The notes under the pieces were generated by a model, which had not been told where the DNA came from, did no database searches, and was given only the letters and a program-made list of their open reading frames with translations. Made by a program: the position numbers and the translations under genes. A stretch of 64,000 bases of DNA from Neisseria perflava (GTDB lineage Bacteria > Pseudomonadota > Gammaproteobacteria > Burkholderiales > Neisseriaceae), in contig NZ_JALJYC010000011.1 of the NCBI RefSeq assembly GCF_024170405.1, forward strand, positions 10,753 to 74,752. The letters run 5' to 3'. Below, in pieces: positions 54,211-62,659 of this stretch. How positions within the stretch are numbered: the stretch's first letter is position 1; each line of letters opens with the position of its first letter.

Positions 54211-55002
54211 ATGAGTGATTTATATCCACATGAGATTCTGAAAGCCACAGCGGACAAAGGCTTTGCCAAAGGCACCAGCGCTGCTTCGCAACTGGCGGTT
54301 TTGGGCTTTTTGGGCGGCGCGTTTATTTCTTTGGGCTACTTGGCCTATATCCGCGTGGTCGGCGGTATGCCCGAAGAATGGGGCAGCTTCGCTACCCTGC
54401 TGGGCGCGTCGGTATTCCCCATCGGCTTGGTTTGTATTCTGCTCGGTGGCGGCGAGCTGATTACCAGCAATATGATGGTGTTGCCGGTAGGCGTGATGAT
54501 GAAACGGATTACCGCCGGACATTGGCTGCGCAACTGGGTTATCGTAACGGCCTGCAACGTGGTGGGCGCATTTTTTGTGGCTTGGTTTTTCGGCCATTAT
54601 TTGGGTCTGACCGAGGGCAAATACCTGCATGAAACCGTTGTGGTCGCCCAAAGCAAAGTATCAGCCGATTTCATGCATGCACTGGTTTCCGGTATCGGCT
54701 GTAACTGGATGGTGGCGATGGGCGCATGGCTCTGCTACGGTGCGCACTCCTACTCAGGCAAGATTCTGGCGATTTGGTTTCCGGTGATGATTTTCGTCTT
54801 AATCGGTTTCCAGCACGTTGTTGCCAATATGTTTATCATTCCCGCCGCTATCTGGGCGGGTGCGGATATTTCATGGGGCCAATTCATGCAAAACATGGTA
54901 TCGGTCTATTTGGGCAACGTCATCGGTGGTGCCGGTCTGGTCGGTATTATGTACACCTTGGCCTACCGCAAACAGGCTGAAAACATTAAAGACAGCCATT
55001 AA
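54211..55002 (+). CDS. Formate/nitrite transporter (FNT) family channel
   Basis: 263 residues with six membrane segments typical of the FocA/NirC pentameric anion channels. Signature regions are GGAFISLGYLAY and the second-helix-break motif LLGGGELITSNMMVLPVG, plus IGCNWMVAMGAWL with the pore region and GFQHVVANMFIIPAAIW containing the conserved pore His. FocA versus NirC cannot be settled; the formate dehydrogenase operon 0.8 kb away favours formate, as does the AELFTGN-like position reading GELITSN. I chose the ATG at 54211; the frame opens three codons earlier. Confidence 0.92.
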   Translation: MSDLYPHEILKATADKGFAKGTSAASQLAVLGFLGGAFISLGYLAYIRVVGGMPEEWGSFATLLGASVFPIGLVCILLGGGELITSNMMVLPVGVMMKRITAGHWLRNWVIVTACNVVGAFFVAWFFGHYLGLTEGKYLHETVVVAQSKVSADFMHALVSGIGCNWMVAMGAWLCYGAHSYSGKILAIWFPVMIFVLIGFQHVVANMFIIPAAIWAGADISWGQFMQNMVSVYLGNVIGGAGLVGIMYTLAYRKQAENIKDSH

Positions 55003-55019
55003 GTCTTTAAAATATCAAG

Positions 55020-55063
55020 AAAAATGCCGTCTGAAACGTGATTACGTTTCAGACGGCATTTTT
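55020..55063 (+). terminator. AT-type DUS terminator after the FNT gene
   Basis: AAAAATGCCGTCTGAAACGT and its complement with a 4-base loop and a T5 tail; 17 bases past the stop. Confidence 0.8.
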
Positions 55064-55112
55064 ATCCAAAGAGGAAAACCGGCAGCCATTGGCCATTTTC
55101 GGCTTATAAGCA

Positions 55113-55261
55113 AGTCGGAGAAAGTAAGTTTTGGCACAAGGCGGCGAGCCGCAAACAGTAAAGTAGTACGGGTCGGCGAACTTGCTGCTTTAGCAGCTTA
55201 GTCAAGCCCCCTCTTTGAGCAAGGCGAGCCAACGCTATCACAGAACTTAATTTCTCCGACT
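55113..55261. mobile_element. Correia-like repeat element with variant ends
   Basis: 149 bases. Ends AGTCGGAGAAAGTAAGTT and AACTTAATTTCTCCGACT are inverted with one mismatch. The interior (CAAGGCGGCGAGCCGCAAAC, AGTAGTACGG, GCAAGGCGAGCCAACGC) resembles the core of the Correia enclosed repeat element, but the ends differ from the classical TATAGTGGATTAA and a ~50-base stretch interrupts the core. ATAAG occurs just outside each end, possibly a target duplication. Confidence 0.65.
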
Positions 55262-55426
55262 ATAAGATGAAAAGAACAACATCGCCTGTATTATTTTTAT
55301 ATATTTTGCATTTTTACCACAATTATTATATACCATCGTAATATTAAATATATAAATAATCAGTGATATAGCTTTAAACCTTAATAAACTGATACCAAAG
55401 TAATCAGAATCCGCTATAATAAGCCT

Positions 55427-55526
55427 GTCTGAATCGGATTTGCCTTATCCGGCAGCCGTTCAGATATTCTTCCCCGTAATGTGTTTGGCCATCTATACTT
55501 TCCCCTTAGTATAGATGGTTTTTTTT
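55427..55526 (+). ncRNA. Candidate small RNA with strong intrinsic terminator
   Basis: A consensus -10 TATAAT (55415-55420) is followed ~100 bases later by an 11-base perfect stem CCATCTATACT / AGTATAGATGG, loop TTCCCCTT, and T8. An internal stem GGAT-TTGCCTT-ATCC or TGCC-TTATCC-GGCA lies near the 5' end. The motif TTCCCC appears twice in predicted unpaired regions (about 55470 and the terminator loop), suitable for pairing with purine-rich ribosome sites. No open frame of note. The -35 is poor, so an activator may be needed. Confidence 0.65.
55489..55526 (+). terminator. Terminator of the small-RNA candidate
   Basis: 11 perfect pairs, 8-base loop, eight T. It does not follow any coding gene on plus within 480 bases, and contains no DUS. 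Confidence 0.85.
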
Positions 55527-55594
55527 GCTATTTTGGCGTTTTATTCCGTTTGCCCCTCGTCAACAGCGGCCAGATATAATGAAAACCAAACTGC

Positions 55595-55656
55595 GTAGGT
55601 TGGGATGGAATCCCAACGGAAATTTAGGTAAATGTTGGGTTTACAACCCAACCTAC
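55595..55656. repeat. 62-base GTAGGTTGGG palindromic repeat, copy 2
   Basis: Same outer arms, inner hairpins and length as the copy at 12346-12407, differing mainly in the spacer. Both follow AAACTGC. Confidence 0.75.
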
Positions 55657-55758
55657 ATCGTATCGATGGTTTGGTTTTTAAATAATTGCACTATATAAAA
55701 TACACCAAAAGGCAGTACCGAATCTCTTCACTTACCGATTGATTCAAATTCAGCCATA

Positions 55759-55792
55759 AAAAATGCCGTCTGAAAATTTCAGACGGCATTTT
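55759..55792 (-). terminator. AT-type DUS terminator after fdnI
   Basis: AAAATGCCGTCTGAAA and TTTCAGACGGCATTTT with almost no loop; 14 bases past the fdnI stop on minus. Confidence 0.7.
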
Positions 55793-55805
55793 GCCAAGCA
55801 GATGT

Positions 55806-56474
55806 TTATTTTTTTACATCGCCTTTAACGGTTTCTTTTTCATACGCCGCATTTTTTGCTACCATTTCGCGATACCAGCGTGGGTGGTGTTTTTTCGCCC
55901 AAGCCTGAGAGACCACGCCTTCGACCATAGCGCGAATCGTGCCTTTTACCCAAATCGCAGCGTAAACGTGGACGATAATGCCCGCAATCAGAATCAAAGC
56001 TGCCCATGCGTGGAACAGCAAGGCCAAACGGCGCAACGGGATGGAGAACCAAGGCGCGAAATACGGCTGCCAAGCGATAAAGCCGGTCATCACCAACACC
56101 AGCATACAGCCGGTCATCAGCCAAAACATGCCTTTCTGACCACCGTTGTATTTGCCGACATCACCGACACCGTGGCCTTTCAAAATCTTCACAGGAGAAG
56201 ACATCCACTCAATATCCGCTTTATCCAAGAAATTGTATTTCCAATAACGGAAAAACTGGATAAAAAAGCCGACAAACATCACCACCCCGATAAACGGGTG
56301 CAAAATCCGCGCCAGCTGCGGCGTACCGAATACGCCGGTCAGCCAGAAAAAGGCCGGATAGAAAAATGCCAAGCCGGAAATCGCCAGCAAGCCGAAGCAG
56401 AGGGCGACCACCCAGTGGTTAATCCGCTCGCTGCGCTTGTACCGCTGAATGACTTTTTCTTTTTCGTGGCTCAT
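55806..56474 (-). CDS. fdnI: Formate dehydrogenase-N gamma (cytochrome b) subunit
   Basis: 222-residue membrane cytochrome b556 with four membrane segments (VVALCFGLLAISGLAFFY; FIGVVMFVGFFIQFF; FWLMTGCMLVLVMTGFIA; AALILIAGIIVHVYA). Heme-ligand His residues are seen in RINHWVVAL, ILHPFIGVV and LLFHAWAALI/IIVHVYA. It passes electrons from FdnH to quinone. Its ATG overlaps the fdnH stop by one base (TAATG). Length is close to E. coli FdnI (217). Confidence 0.94.
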   Translation of the reverse strand: MSHEKEKVIQRYKRSERINHWVVALCFGLLAISGLAFFYPAFFWLTGVFGTPQLARILHPFIGVVMFVGFFIQFFRYWKYNFLDKADIEWMSSPVKILKGHGVGDVGKYNGGQKGMFWLMTGCMLVLVMTGFIAWQPYFAPWFSIPLRRLALLFHAWAALILIAGIIVHVYAAIWVKGTIRAMVEGVVSQAWAKKHHPRWYREMVAKNAAYEKETVKGDVKK

Positions 56475-57385
56475 TATGCGTCCTCCTCGCTCTTAATGGT
56501 TTTGCCGTCTTTACCGATAACTTCCGGCGATTCTTCCGCACGGCTCGGGCCGACGGTGATGTAGTGCAGCCAGCCGGTCACGGCGGCGGCGGCGATACCG
56601 ACGGTGGCCAACGGTTTCAGGAAGCCTTTCCACAGTTTGACGGTGGTGCTGATGCTCGGGTTTTCCGGCAGGCCGTGATACAGATTCGGCTTATCGGCAT
56701 GGTGCAATACATACATCACATGCGTGCCGCCCACGCCTTGCGGGTTATACAGACCGGCGTTTTTGTAACCACGGTTGTTCAGGTCTTTCACGCGGTCGGC
56801 GGCCACGGCTTTCATGTCTTCCTTGCTGCCGAACTGAATCGCGCCGGTCGGACAGGTTTTCACGCAGGCAGGCTCTTGGCCGACAGCCACGCGGTCGGAA
56901 CACAGCGTACATTTATAGGCACGGTTGTCTTCTTTATTCAAACGCGGGATATTAAACGGGCAGCCGGTAATGCAGTAGCCGCAGCCGATACAGTTTTCCT
57001 GATGGAAATCCACGATACCGTTGTGATACTGGATAATTGCGCCGGGCGACGGGCATGCTTTCAGGCAGCCCGGATCGGCGCAGTGCATACAGCCGTCTTT
57101 GCGAATCAGCCACTCGAGCTTGCCGTTTTCTTCGGTTTCCGCAAAGCGCATCACTGTCCAGCTTTTTGCGCTCAAATCCATCGGGTTATCGTACACGCCT
57201 TGGTTCGTGCCGATTTCATCGCGGATGTCGTTCCACTCCGAACACGCCACCTGACAGGCTTTGCAGCCGATACAGGTCGATACGTCAATCAGCTTCGCCA
57301 TTTCAATCGGTTTGCGCACGCCCGGCGGCGGGGTAATGCCCGAAGTGGCGGAGCGGCGTTGGATATCTAATGATTGTAATGCCAT
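56474..57385 (-). CDS. fdnH: Formate dehydrogenase-N iron-sulfur beta subunit
   Basis: 303-residue four-cluster ferredoxin-like subunit. Cysteine motifs include CIGCKACQVACSEWN, CMHCADPGCLKACP, CIGCGYCITGCPFNIP and CTLCSDRVAVGQEPACVKTCP. A C-terminal membrane anchor (ATVGIAAAAVTGWLHYITVG) is expected to lie across the inner membrane with the clusters in the periplasm. It carries electrons from FdnG to FdnI. It sits 11 bases after fdnG and one base before fdnI in a fixed operon. Confidence 0.96.
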   Translation of the reverse strand: MALQSLDIQRRSATSGITPPPGVRKPIEMAKLIDVSTCIGCKACQVACSEWNDIRDEIGTNQGVYDNPMDLSAKSWTVMRFAETEENGKLEWLIRKDGCMHCADPGCLKACPSPGAIIQYHNGIVDFHQENCIGCGYCITGCPFNIPRLNKEDNRAYKCTLCSDRVAVGQEPACVKTCPTGAIQFGSKEDMKAVAADRVKDLNNRGYKNAGLYNPQGVGGTHVMYVLHHADKPNLYHGLPENPSISTTVKLWKGFLKPLATVGIAAAAVTGWLHYITVGPSRAEESPEVIGKDGKTIKSEEDA

Positions 57386-57396
57386 TGTTCCGCTCC

Positions 57397-60300
57397 TTAT
57401 GCTTTTTCAATGTTGACGAGGAAAGTTTTGTATTCGGGGGTCTGCGTGTTGCAATCGCCGACAAACGGGGTCAGCGTGTTCACAATAAACTGTTTTCGTC
57501 CCGATACGTTTTCCCAACCGCCGTGCAGCGGAATGCCGATTTGGTGTACGATTTTGCCGTTGATTTGCAACGGGGTCACACGCTTGGTCACCACCGCTTT
57601 AGCTTTGATAAAGCCGCGCTTGTTAAACACTTTGACCCAATCGCCTTTCTCAATGCCCTTCTCTTTCGCCAGCTCTTCGCTGATTTCGATAAACTGCTCC
57701 GGCTGGGCAATCATCAACAGGCGTACCGCTTTCGTCCAGAATTGGAAGTGTTCCGTCAGACGGTAGGTCGTACCGACATAAGGATATTCGTCATGCGTGT
57801 TGATGCGCTCTTTCACGCTGTCAAACAAGCGCATGGCTGGCGCGGATACCACTTTCGGGTGCAACGGGTTGGTACCGATGGGCGATTCCAGCGGCTCGTA
57901 GTGTTCGGGGAACGGCCCGTCCACCATCTTGCGTTGGCAGAACAGGCGGCCGACACCCTCTTCGTTCATGATAAACGGATTCATGCCGCTGTTCGGCGCT
58001 TCGGTGGCTTTAAAGTCGGCCACATCCGCACCCGTCCATTTCTGGCCGTCCCATTCGATTAACACGCGGTCTTTGTCCCACGGCGTACCGTCCGGCTTGC
58101 ACGAAGCGCGGTTGTACAGAATACGGCGGTTGGCCGGCCAAGCCCACGCCCATTTCGGGGTATTGCCCAAACCGGAATCGGTATTGTCGCGGCGATCCAT
58201 TTGGTTGCCCGCCTGCGTCCACGAACCGGAGAAAATCCAAGTGGCGCACTCGGTCGTGCCGTCATCGCGCAGTTGGGCAAAGCCGTCGAGCAGCTCGCCT
58301 TTTTTGCGGATGATGTGGCCGTCTGAATCTTTCAAATCGGCCAGCGCATAGCCGTTGGACTCTTTGGCCATTTCTTCCGGCGTCGGCGCATTCGGATTTT
58401 TGTAGTGCCACGCTAATTTGGTAATCGGCTCGGGCGCAGTACCGCCTTCTTTTTCGTACATTTCTTTCAACATCATGTGCAATTCGCCCAAGATGTCGAG
58501 GTCGGGCAGCGCTTCACCCGGCGGGTTTTGCCCTGGGTGGTGCCATTGCAACCAGCGCGAAGAGTTCACAATCGAACCGGCTTCTTCGGCAAAACACGGC
58601 GTCGGCAAGCGGAACACTTCAGTCTGGATTTTAGACGGATCAACATCGTGCGCTTCACCGTGGTTTTCCCAGAACGACGCGGTTTCGGTTTTCAGCGGAT
58701 CCATCACCACCATAAATTTCAATTTGGAGAATGCTTCAGTCACGCGGCTGGCATCGGGGAACGAACCCTGCGCGTTAAAGCCCTGTACCAGCAGACCGTT
58801 GATTTTGCCCTGATACATCAGTTCGGTGGTCTGCAAAACATCGTACATTTTGTCCCACTTAGGCAGCCAGTCGTAACCCCAGTTGTTTTCTTTGGTGGCG
58901 TTTTCGCCGTACATCCATTTGAGGAAGCTGACGAAAAACGCAGGCGTATTGCCCCAATAGTTCAACTGGTTCGGTTGCAACGCTTTCGGTGTCTGCTTGG
59001 CGATGTAGTCTTGGAAGGTCGGATGGTTGAATTCGTTGGGCAGGCTCAGATAGCCCGGCAGCGAAGTCGAAAGCAGACCCAAGTCAGACAGACCTTGGAT
59101 GTTGGAGTGGCCTCGCAGCGCGTTGACGCCGCCGCCGGACATGCCGATGTTGCCCAACAAGAGCTGAACCATCGCCATGGTGCGGATAATCTGGCTGCCG
59201 ATGGTGTGTTGCGTCCAGCCCAGCGCATACAAAATCGTACCGGCTTTATCCGGCGCGGCCATTTCGCCCCACGCTTCAGCCACTTTCAGGAAGTCTTCTT
59301 TAGACGTACCGCAGGTGGTGGTCATCATGTCGAGGGTGTAGCGGCTGTAATGCTTTTTCAGCAACTGCCACACGCTGCGCGGGTGTTGCAGGGTCGGGTC
59401 GGTTTTGGCGTAGCCGCTGCCGTCCAGCTCGTAATACCAGGTTTCGCTGTCGTATTTTTTCTTGGTTTCGTCATAGCCGGAGAACATACCATCGTTAAAA
59501 TCAAAACCTTCGGCCACGATAAAGCTGGCATTGGTGTAGTTTTTAACGTATTCCCATTGGATTTTATCGTTCGCAATCAGCCAGTTAATCAACGCACCCA
59601 AAAACACGATGTCGCTGCCCGAACGAATCGGCGCATAGAAATCGGCCACGGAAGCGGTACGGTTGAAACGCGGATCGACCACAAATAATTTGGTGCCTTT
59701 TTTCTTTTTCGCCTCAATCACCCACTTAAAGCCGACAGGGTGCGCTTCGGCGGCGTTACCGCCCATCACCATAATAAAATCGGCGTGTTGGATATCGACA
59801 AAGGTATTGGTCATCGCGCCACGGCCGAATGTCGAGGCCAACGCGGTCACCGTCGGGCCGTGGCACACGCGCGCCTGCGCGTCGGTGGCGACGATACCGA
59901 GCGAACGCATCCATTTTTGCGTGAGGATACCGGTTTCGTTGGAAGAAGCGGAAGCGGTCAGCATGCCCAAAGTCGGCAGGCGGTGTACCGGCACGCCGTT
60001 TTCGTTTTGCACAATCAGGTTAGCATCGCGGTCGGCCTTGATGTATTTGGCAATGCGGGTCAGCGCGTCATGCCAGGAAATGCGTTTCCACTCATTGGTA
60101 AACGGTTCGCGCACTTCGGGAAACAATACGCGGTTGGGGCTGTGCACAAAATCCAGCAGCGACGCACCTTTCGGACACAGCGAACCACGGCTGACCGGAT
60201 GGTCAGGGTCGCCCTCAACGTGGAAAATGACTTTTTTCGCGTTTTTCGCGCCGTCGCCCATGCTGTACAGCAAAGTACCGCACCCTACCGAACAGTAGGT

Positions 60301-60450
60301 GCAGTTGTTGCGGGTTTCCGTGGCGCGGGAAAGTTTGTATTGGCGAACTTCGGCAAACGCATTGGTCGGCATCATGCCCATCACTGCCAAGCCGGATGCG
60401 CCTGCACCCGCGGCGGTTACTTTGAAAAACTGCCGTCTTGATACATTCAT
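57397..60450 (-). CDS. fdnG: Formate dehydrogenase-N alpha subunit, cysteine type
   Basis: 1017-residue molybdopterin enzyme oxidising formate to CO2. The twin-arginine signal SRRQFFKVTAAG exports the folded protein to the periplasm. A 4Fe-4S site is formed by Cys50, Cys53, Cys57 (NNCTYCSVGCG) and the Cys of RGSLCPKGA. The active-site residue is Cys196 (TGC at 59863-59865) in QARVCHGPTV, where E. coli FdnG has selenocysteine 196, so no Sec machinery is needed. GGNAAEAHPVGFKWV, NALRGHSNIQGLSDLG and the C-terminal cofactor domain (VGTTYRLTEHFQFWTK) match FdnG closely. With FdnH and FdnI it feeds the quinone pool. Confidence 0.97.
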   Translation of the reverse strand: MNVSRRQFFKVTAAGAGASGLAVMGMMPTNAFAEVRQYKLSRATETRNNCTYCSVGCGTLLYSMGDGAKNAKKVIFHVEGDPDHPVSRGSLCPKGASLLDFVHSPNRVLFPEVREPFTNEWKRISWHDALTRIAKYIKADRDANLIVQNENGVPVHRLPTLGMLTASASSNETGILTQKWMRSLGIVATDAQARVCHGPTVTALASTFGRGAMTNTFVDIQHADFIMVMGGNAAEAHPVGFKWVIEAKKKKGTKLFVVDPRFNRTASVADFYAPIRSGSDIVFLGALINWLIANDKIQWEYVKNYTNASFIVAEGFDFNDGMFSGYDETKKKYDSETWYYELDGSGYAKTDPTLQHPRSVWQLLKKHYSRYTLDMMTTTCGTSKEDFLKVAEAWGEMAAPDKAGTILYALGWTQHTIGSQIIRTMAMVQLLLGNIGMSGGGVNALRGHSNIQGLSDLGLLSTSLPGYLSLPNEFNHPTFQDYIAKQTPKALQPNQLNYWGNTPAFFVSFLKWMYGENATKENNWGYDWLPKWDKMYDVLQTTELMYQGKINGLLVQGFNAQGSFPDASRVTEAFSKLKFMVVMDPLKTETASFWENHGEAHDVDPSKIQTEVFRLPTPCFAEEAGSIVNSSRWLQWHHPGQNPPGEALPDLDILGELHMMLKEMYEKEGGTAPEPITKLAWHYKNPNAPTPEEMAKESNGYALADLKDSDGHIIRKKGELLDGFAQLRDDGTTECATWIFSGSWTQAGNQMDRRDNTDSGLGNTPKWAWAWPANRRILYNRASCKPDGTPWDKDRVLIEWDGQKWTGADVADFKATEAPNSGMNPFIMNEEGVGRLFCQRKMVDGPFPEHYEPLESPIGTNPLHPKVVSAPAMRLFDSVKERINTHDEYPYVGTTYRLTEHFQFWTKAVRLLMIAQPEQFIEISEELAKEKGIEKGDWVKVFNKRGFIKAKAVVTKRVTPLQINGKIVHQIGIPLHGGWENVSGRKQFIVNTLTPFVGDCNTQTPEYKTFLVNIEKA

Positions 60451-60746
60451 GATTGTGTTCCTGTGGAGATACGCGCCGTTTCAGACGGCCGCGCAGCTTA
60501 TTCTTATCGGTTTAAATCTTAATAAATACTACTTTAGAACTACGCCATTATCGGGGTAGTCGGCTTGTAATGGATTGTAAGTCATTCCTGCTTCATAGTC
60601 TAATTTTATTTTATTTTGCCATATTAATTGATTTCTATTATTAATAACATAGTAACTTACTCGGAAATTATGAATCCTGCGTAAGCAAGAGGCCGTCTGA
60701 AAATCATGCTTTCAGACGGCCTTTCAACATTAAGCTGCGCTTAAAA
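60451..60746 (-). promoter_or_regulatory. fdnG upstream region
   Basis: 296 bases with no gene. The first ~60 bases contain a DUS; 60500-60680 is AT-rich and should hold the fdn promoter on minus. No 9-of-10 FNR box was seen here. The remainder is a DUS terminator (60689-60723) for the lipoprotein gene. Confidence 0.45.
60689..60723 (-). terminator. DUS terminator after the thioredoxin-fold lipoprotein gene
   Basis: GAGGCCGTCTGAAA and TTTCAGACGGCCTTTC with a 6-base loop; 24 bases past the gene's stop on minus. Confidence 0.65.
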
Positions 60747-61271
60747 TTAATCCAATTTATTCAGCGCCAACCATTTTTCCAAATCTTCGGCGCTGAGTTT
60801 GCCGCCGTTGGCTTCAAAATCCAATTTGTTCAACTGGCGGCCTTTGCCGTATTTGGCCAAAACCGGCGTCCCGGCCAAGCCGTATTGCTGCTTGAAGGCC
60901 GTCCATGCCGCTTTGTCTTGGTGCAGGCGGTGGACGTTGACGAAATAGATTTTTTTGCCCAACTGATACTTGGAGATATAGCGCTTAAACATCGGCTCAA
61001 ACGCATTGCAATCTCCGCAGCTCGGGCGGCCGATGTAGGCATAAAAAGTATCGCCCGCCGCGACTTTGGCTTTGAAATTATCAACGGTCAGGCTGTTCAG
61101 CTCAAAATACATGTCCGAATAAGTGTCTTCCAAACGCTTGGTGTTGGCGGCGGATAATTTCACCGCCGTTTGCGCTTCATCCAAACGGTTTTTCAGCGAC
61201 TGCACTTCGCTTGTATGGCTGCACGCGCCCAGCAGCAGCGCGGCGGTAGCCAAAGCCCATATACGTTTCAT
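60747..61271 (-). CDS. Thioredoxin-fold lipoprotein
   Basis: 174 residues. The lipobox LLGAC places the lipidated Cys near residue 17. A short coiled coil follows (EVQSLKNRLDEAQTAVKL). The C-terminal ~110 residues look like a thioredoxin fold with the redox pair in YIGRPSCGDCNAFEP and a cis-Pro in LAGTPVLAKYGKG. It is close to bacteriocin-accessory/PedC-like thioredoxins, but is envelope-anchored. It could act as a periplasmic thiol oxidoreductase; the partner is unknown. The ATG follows GAGGAGTAGAAA. Lies between fdnG and an RNA methyltransferase gene. Confidence 0.8.
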   Translation of the reverse strand: MKRIWALATAALLLGACSHTSEVQSLKNRLDEAQTAVKLSAANTKRLEDTYSDMYFELNSLTVDNFKAKVAAGDTFYAYIGRPSCGDCNAFEPMFKRYISKYQLGKKIYFVNVHRLHQDKAAWTAFKQQYGLAGTPVLAKYGKGRQLNKLDFEANGGKLSAEDLEKWLALNKLD

Positions 61272-61363
61272 TTTCTACTCCTCAAAGATTCGTCAGAATA
61301 AAACGAGTATAAGCCGAACCGCCGCCCGATAACAGCCAATCCGCCTGCTTCTTGATAAAACAC

Positions 61364-61396
61364 AAATGCCGTCTGAAAATCGTTCAGACGGCATTT
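61364..61396 (-). terminator. AT-type DUS pair after the methyltransferase gene
   Basis: AAATGCCGTCTGAA and its complement with a 5-base loop, 11 bases past the stop on minus. Confidence 0.65.
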
Positions 61397-61407
61397 TGCT
61401 GTGTACA

Positions 61408-62547
61408 TCAGCGGTTAGAGCCTTTGACCATATCCATCAAAAACAGGCGGCAGTCGAGATTGCCGTTGTAGAGCGGGATTTTGCGCTTGGGCGAGAGACG
61501 CATGAATTTGGGCATATCGCGGTCGCCGGTAAACATGCCGATAAGCCAACCGGTGTAATGCTGCTTCAACCAGCTGCCCAACTGCGGATACAGCGCCTGC
61601 AAAGCCTGCACTTCCGCCAAACGCACGCCGTAGGGCGGGTTGGAAATCATGATGCCGTGTTCGCCGTTTGGCCGCGCATCTTGTGCATCTTTCACTTCAA
61701 AACGGATAAATTCGCCCACTTCGGCGGCGGCGGCATTGGCTTGTGCTGCGCGTATCATGTAGCGGTCATTGTCGCTACCGGCAATGGCCGGCGCGGCGGC
61801 GCGGATTTGCACTTTGGCCTGCTGGCGGATTTTGACCCACTCGGCTTTGTCGAAATTTTGCAGTTTTTCAAACCCGAAACGGCGCATTAAACCGGGCGCA
61901 CGGCCGATGGCAATCAGCGCGGCCTCAATCGCAATTGTGCCGCTGCCGCAAAACGGGTCTTGAAACGGCTGCGAGCCGTCGTAACCGGCCAAGAGCAGCA
62001 GCCCCGCCGCCAGATTTTCGCGCAAAGGCGCTTCGCCGGTATCTTGGCGGTAGCCACGTTTAAACAACGCTTCGCCGGAGGTGTCGATAAAAATCTGCAC
62101 GTTGCGCTCGTCGATAAAGGCGTGCACGCGCACATCGGGGCGGAATTTTTCCACGCTCGGTCGCGCGTCGTAAATCTCGCGGAAGGAATCGCACAGCGCG
62201 TCTTTGATTTTCAGGCCGACAAAATCCAGACTTTTGACATTGGCGCGTTTGCCTTCGACTTTGACTTTGAAGGTTTGCTCGAGGGTAAACCAGTTGAACC
62301 AATTGATGTTTTTCGCCAATTTGTAAATATCGGCCTCGTTGCGGTAGCTGCCTTTAGTCAGGCGCAGCAGCACGCGGCTGGCAGTGCGCGAGTGCAGATT
62401 AATGCGGTACACCTGCGCCATGTCTCCTTTGCACGCCACGCCGCCGTCGGTGGCTTGGATGTCTTGGCAGTCGAGCGCGGCTAGTTCCTCGCTCAACGGC
62501 GCCTCTAAGCCGCGCGGACAGGTGATGAATAAGCTGTATGAGGTCAT
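61408..62547 (-). CDS. THUMP-domain RNA methyltransferase (RlmL-like)
   Basis: 379 residues. An N-terminal THUMP RNA-binding domain (~40-160, with LFITCPRGLEAPLSEELAAL before it) is followed by a Rossmann methyltransferase domain (~165-375). It shows PFCGSGTIAIEAALIA (motif I), the catalytic ISNPPYGVRL and LKQHYTGWLIGMFTGD. This is the layout of the N-terminal half of E. coli RlmL, which methylates G2445 of 23S rRNA; the RlmK half is absent. The target is by family only. Confidence 0.9.
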   Translation of the reverse strand: MTSYSLFITCPRGLEAPLSEELAALDCQDIQATDGGVACKGDMAQVYRINLHSRTASRVLLRLTKGSYRNEADIYKLAKNINWFNWFTLEQTFKVKVEGKRANVKSLDFVGLKIKDALCDSFREIYDARPSVEKFRPDVRVHAFIDERNVQIFIDTSGEALFKRGYRQDTGEAPLRENLAAGLLLLAGYDGSQPFQDPFCGSGTIAIEAALIAIGRAPGLMRRFGFEKLQNFDKAEWVKIRQQAKVQIRAAAPAIAGSDNDRYMIRAAQANAAAAEVGEFIRFEVKDAQDARPNGEHGIMISNPPYGVRLAEVQALQALYPQLGSWLKQHYTGWLIGMFTGDRDMPKFMRLSPKRKIPLYNGNLDCRLFLMDMVKGSNR

Positions 62548-62598
62548 TTTGATACCTTTCAGGGTAGGGGCATTCAGGCCGTCTGAATGTAAAAAAAT

Positions 62599-62625
62599 GG
62601 TAGGTTGGGTTTAAACCCAACGGAA
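62599..62625. repeat. Partial GTAGGTTGGG repeat
   Basis: GTAGGTTGGGTTTAAACCCA followed by ACGG, half of the longer 62-base unit found at 12346 and 55595. Upstream of the methyltransferase gene. Confidence 0.5.
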
Positions 62626-62659
62626 ATATTTATGATATGAACGATTTTTTTCAGACGGC

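Larger units (their letters stand above)
55003..55805. other. Gene-free 803-base stretch between the FNT channel and fdn
   Basis: No supported protein. In order: an AT-type DUS terminator, a Correia-like element (55113-55261), an AT-rich block (55280-55420), a small-RNA candidate (55427-55526), a GTAGGTTGGG repeat (55595-55656) and the fdnI terminator. About 55660-55758 shows nothing clear. Confidence 0.7.

Noticed and set aside
58477..59688. 403-codon open frame on plus inside fdnG
   Set aside because: It is antisense to strongly conserved fdnG codons; the translated protein is His/Arg/Val-rich with no family features, as expected from the complement of GC-skewed codons.
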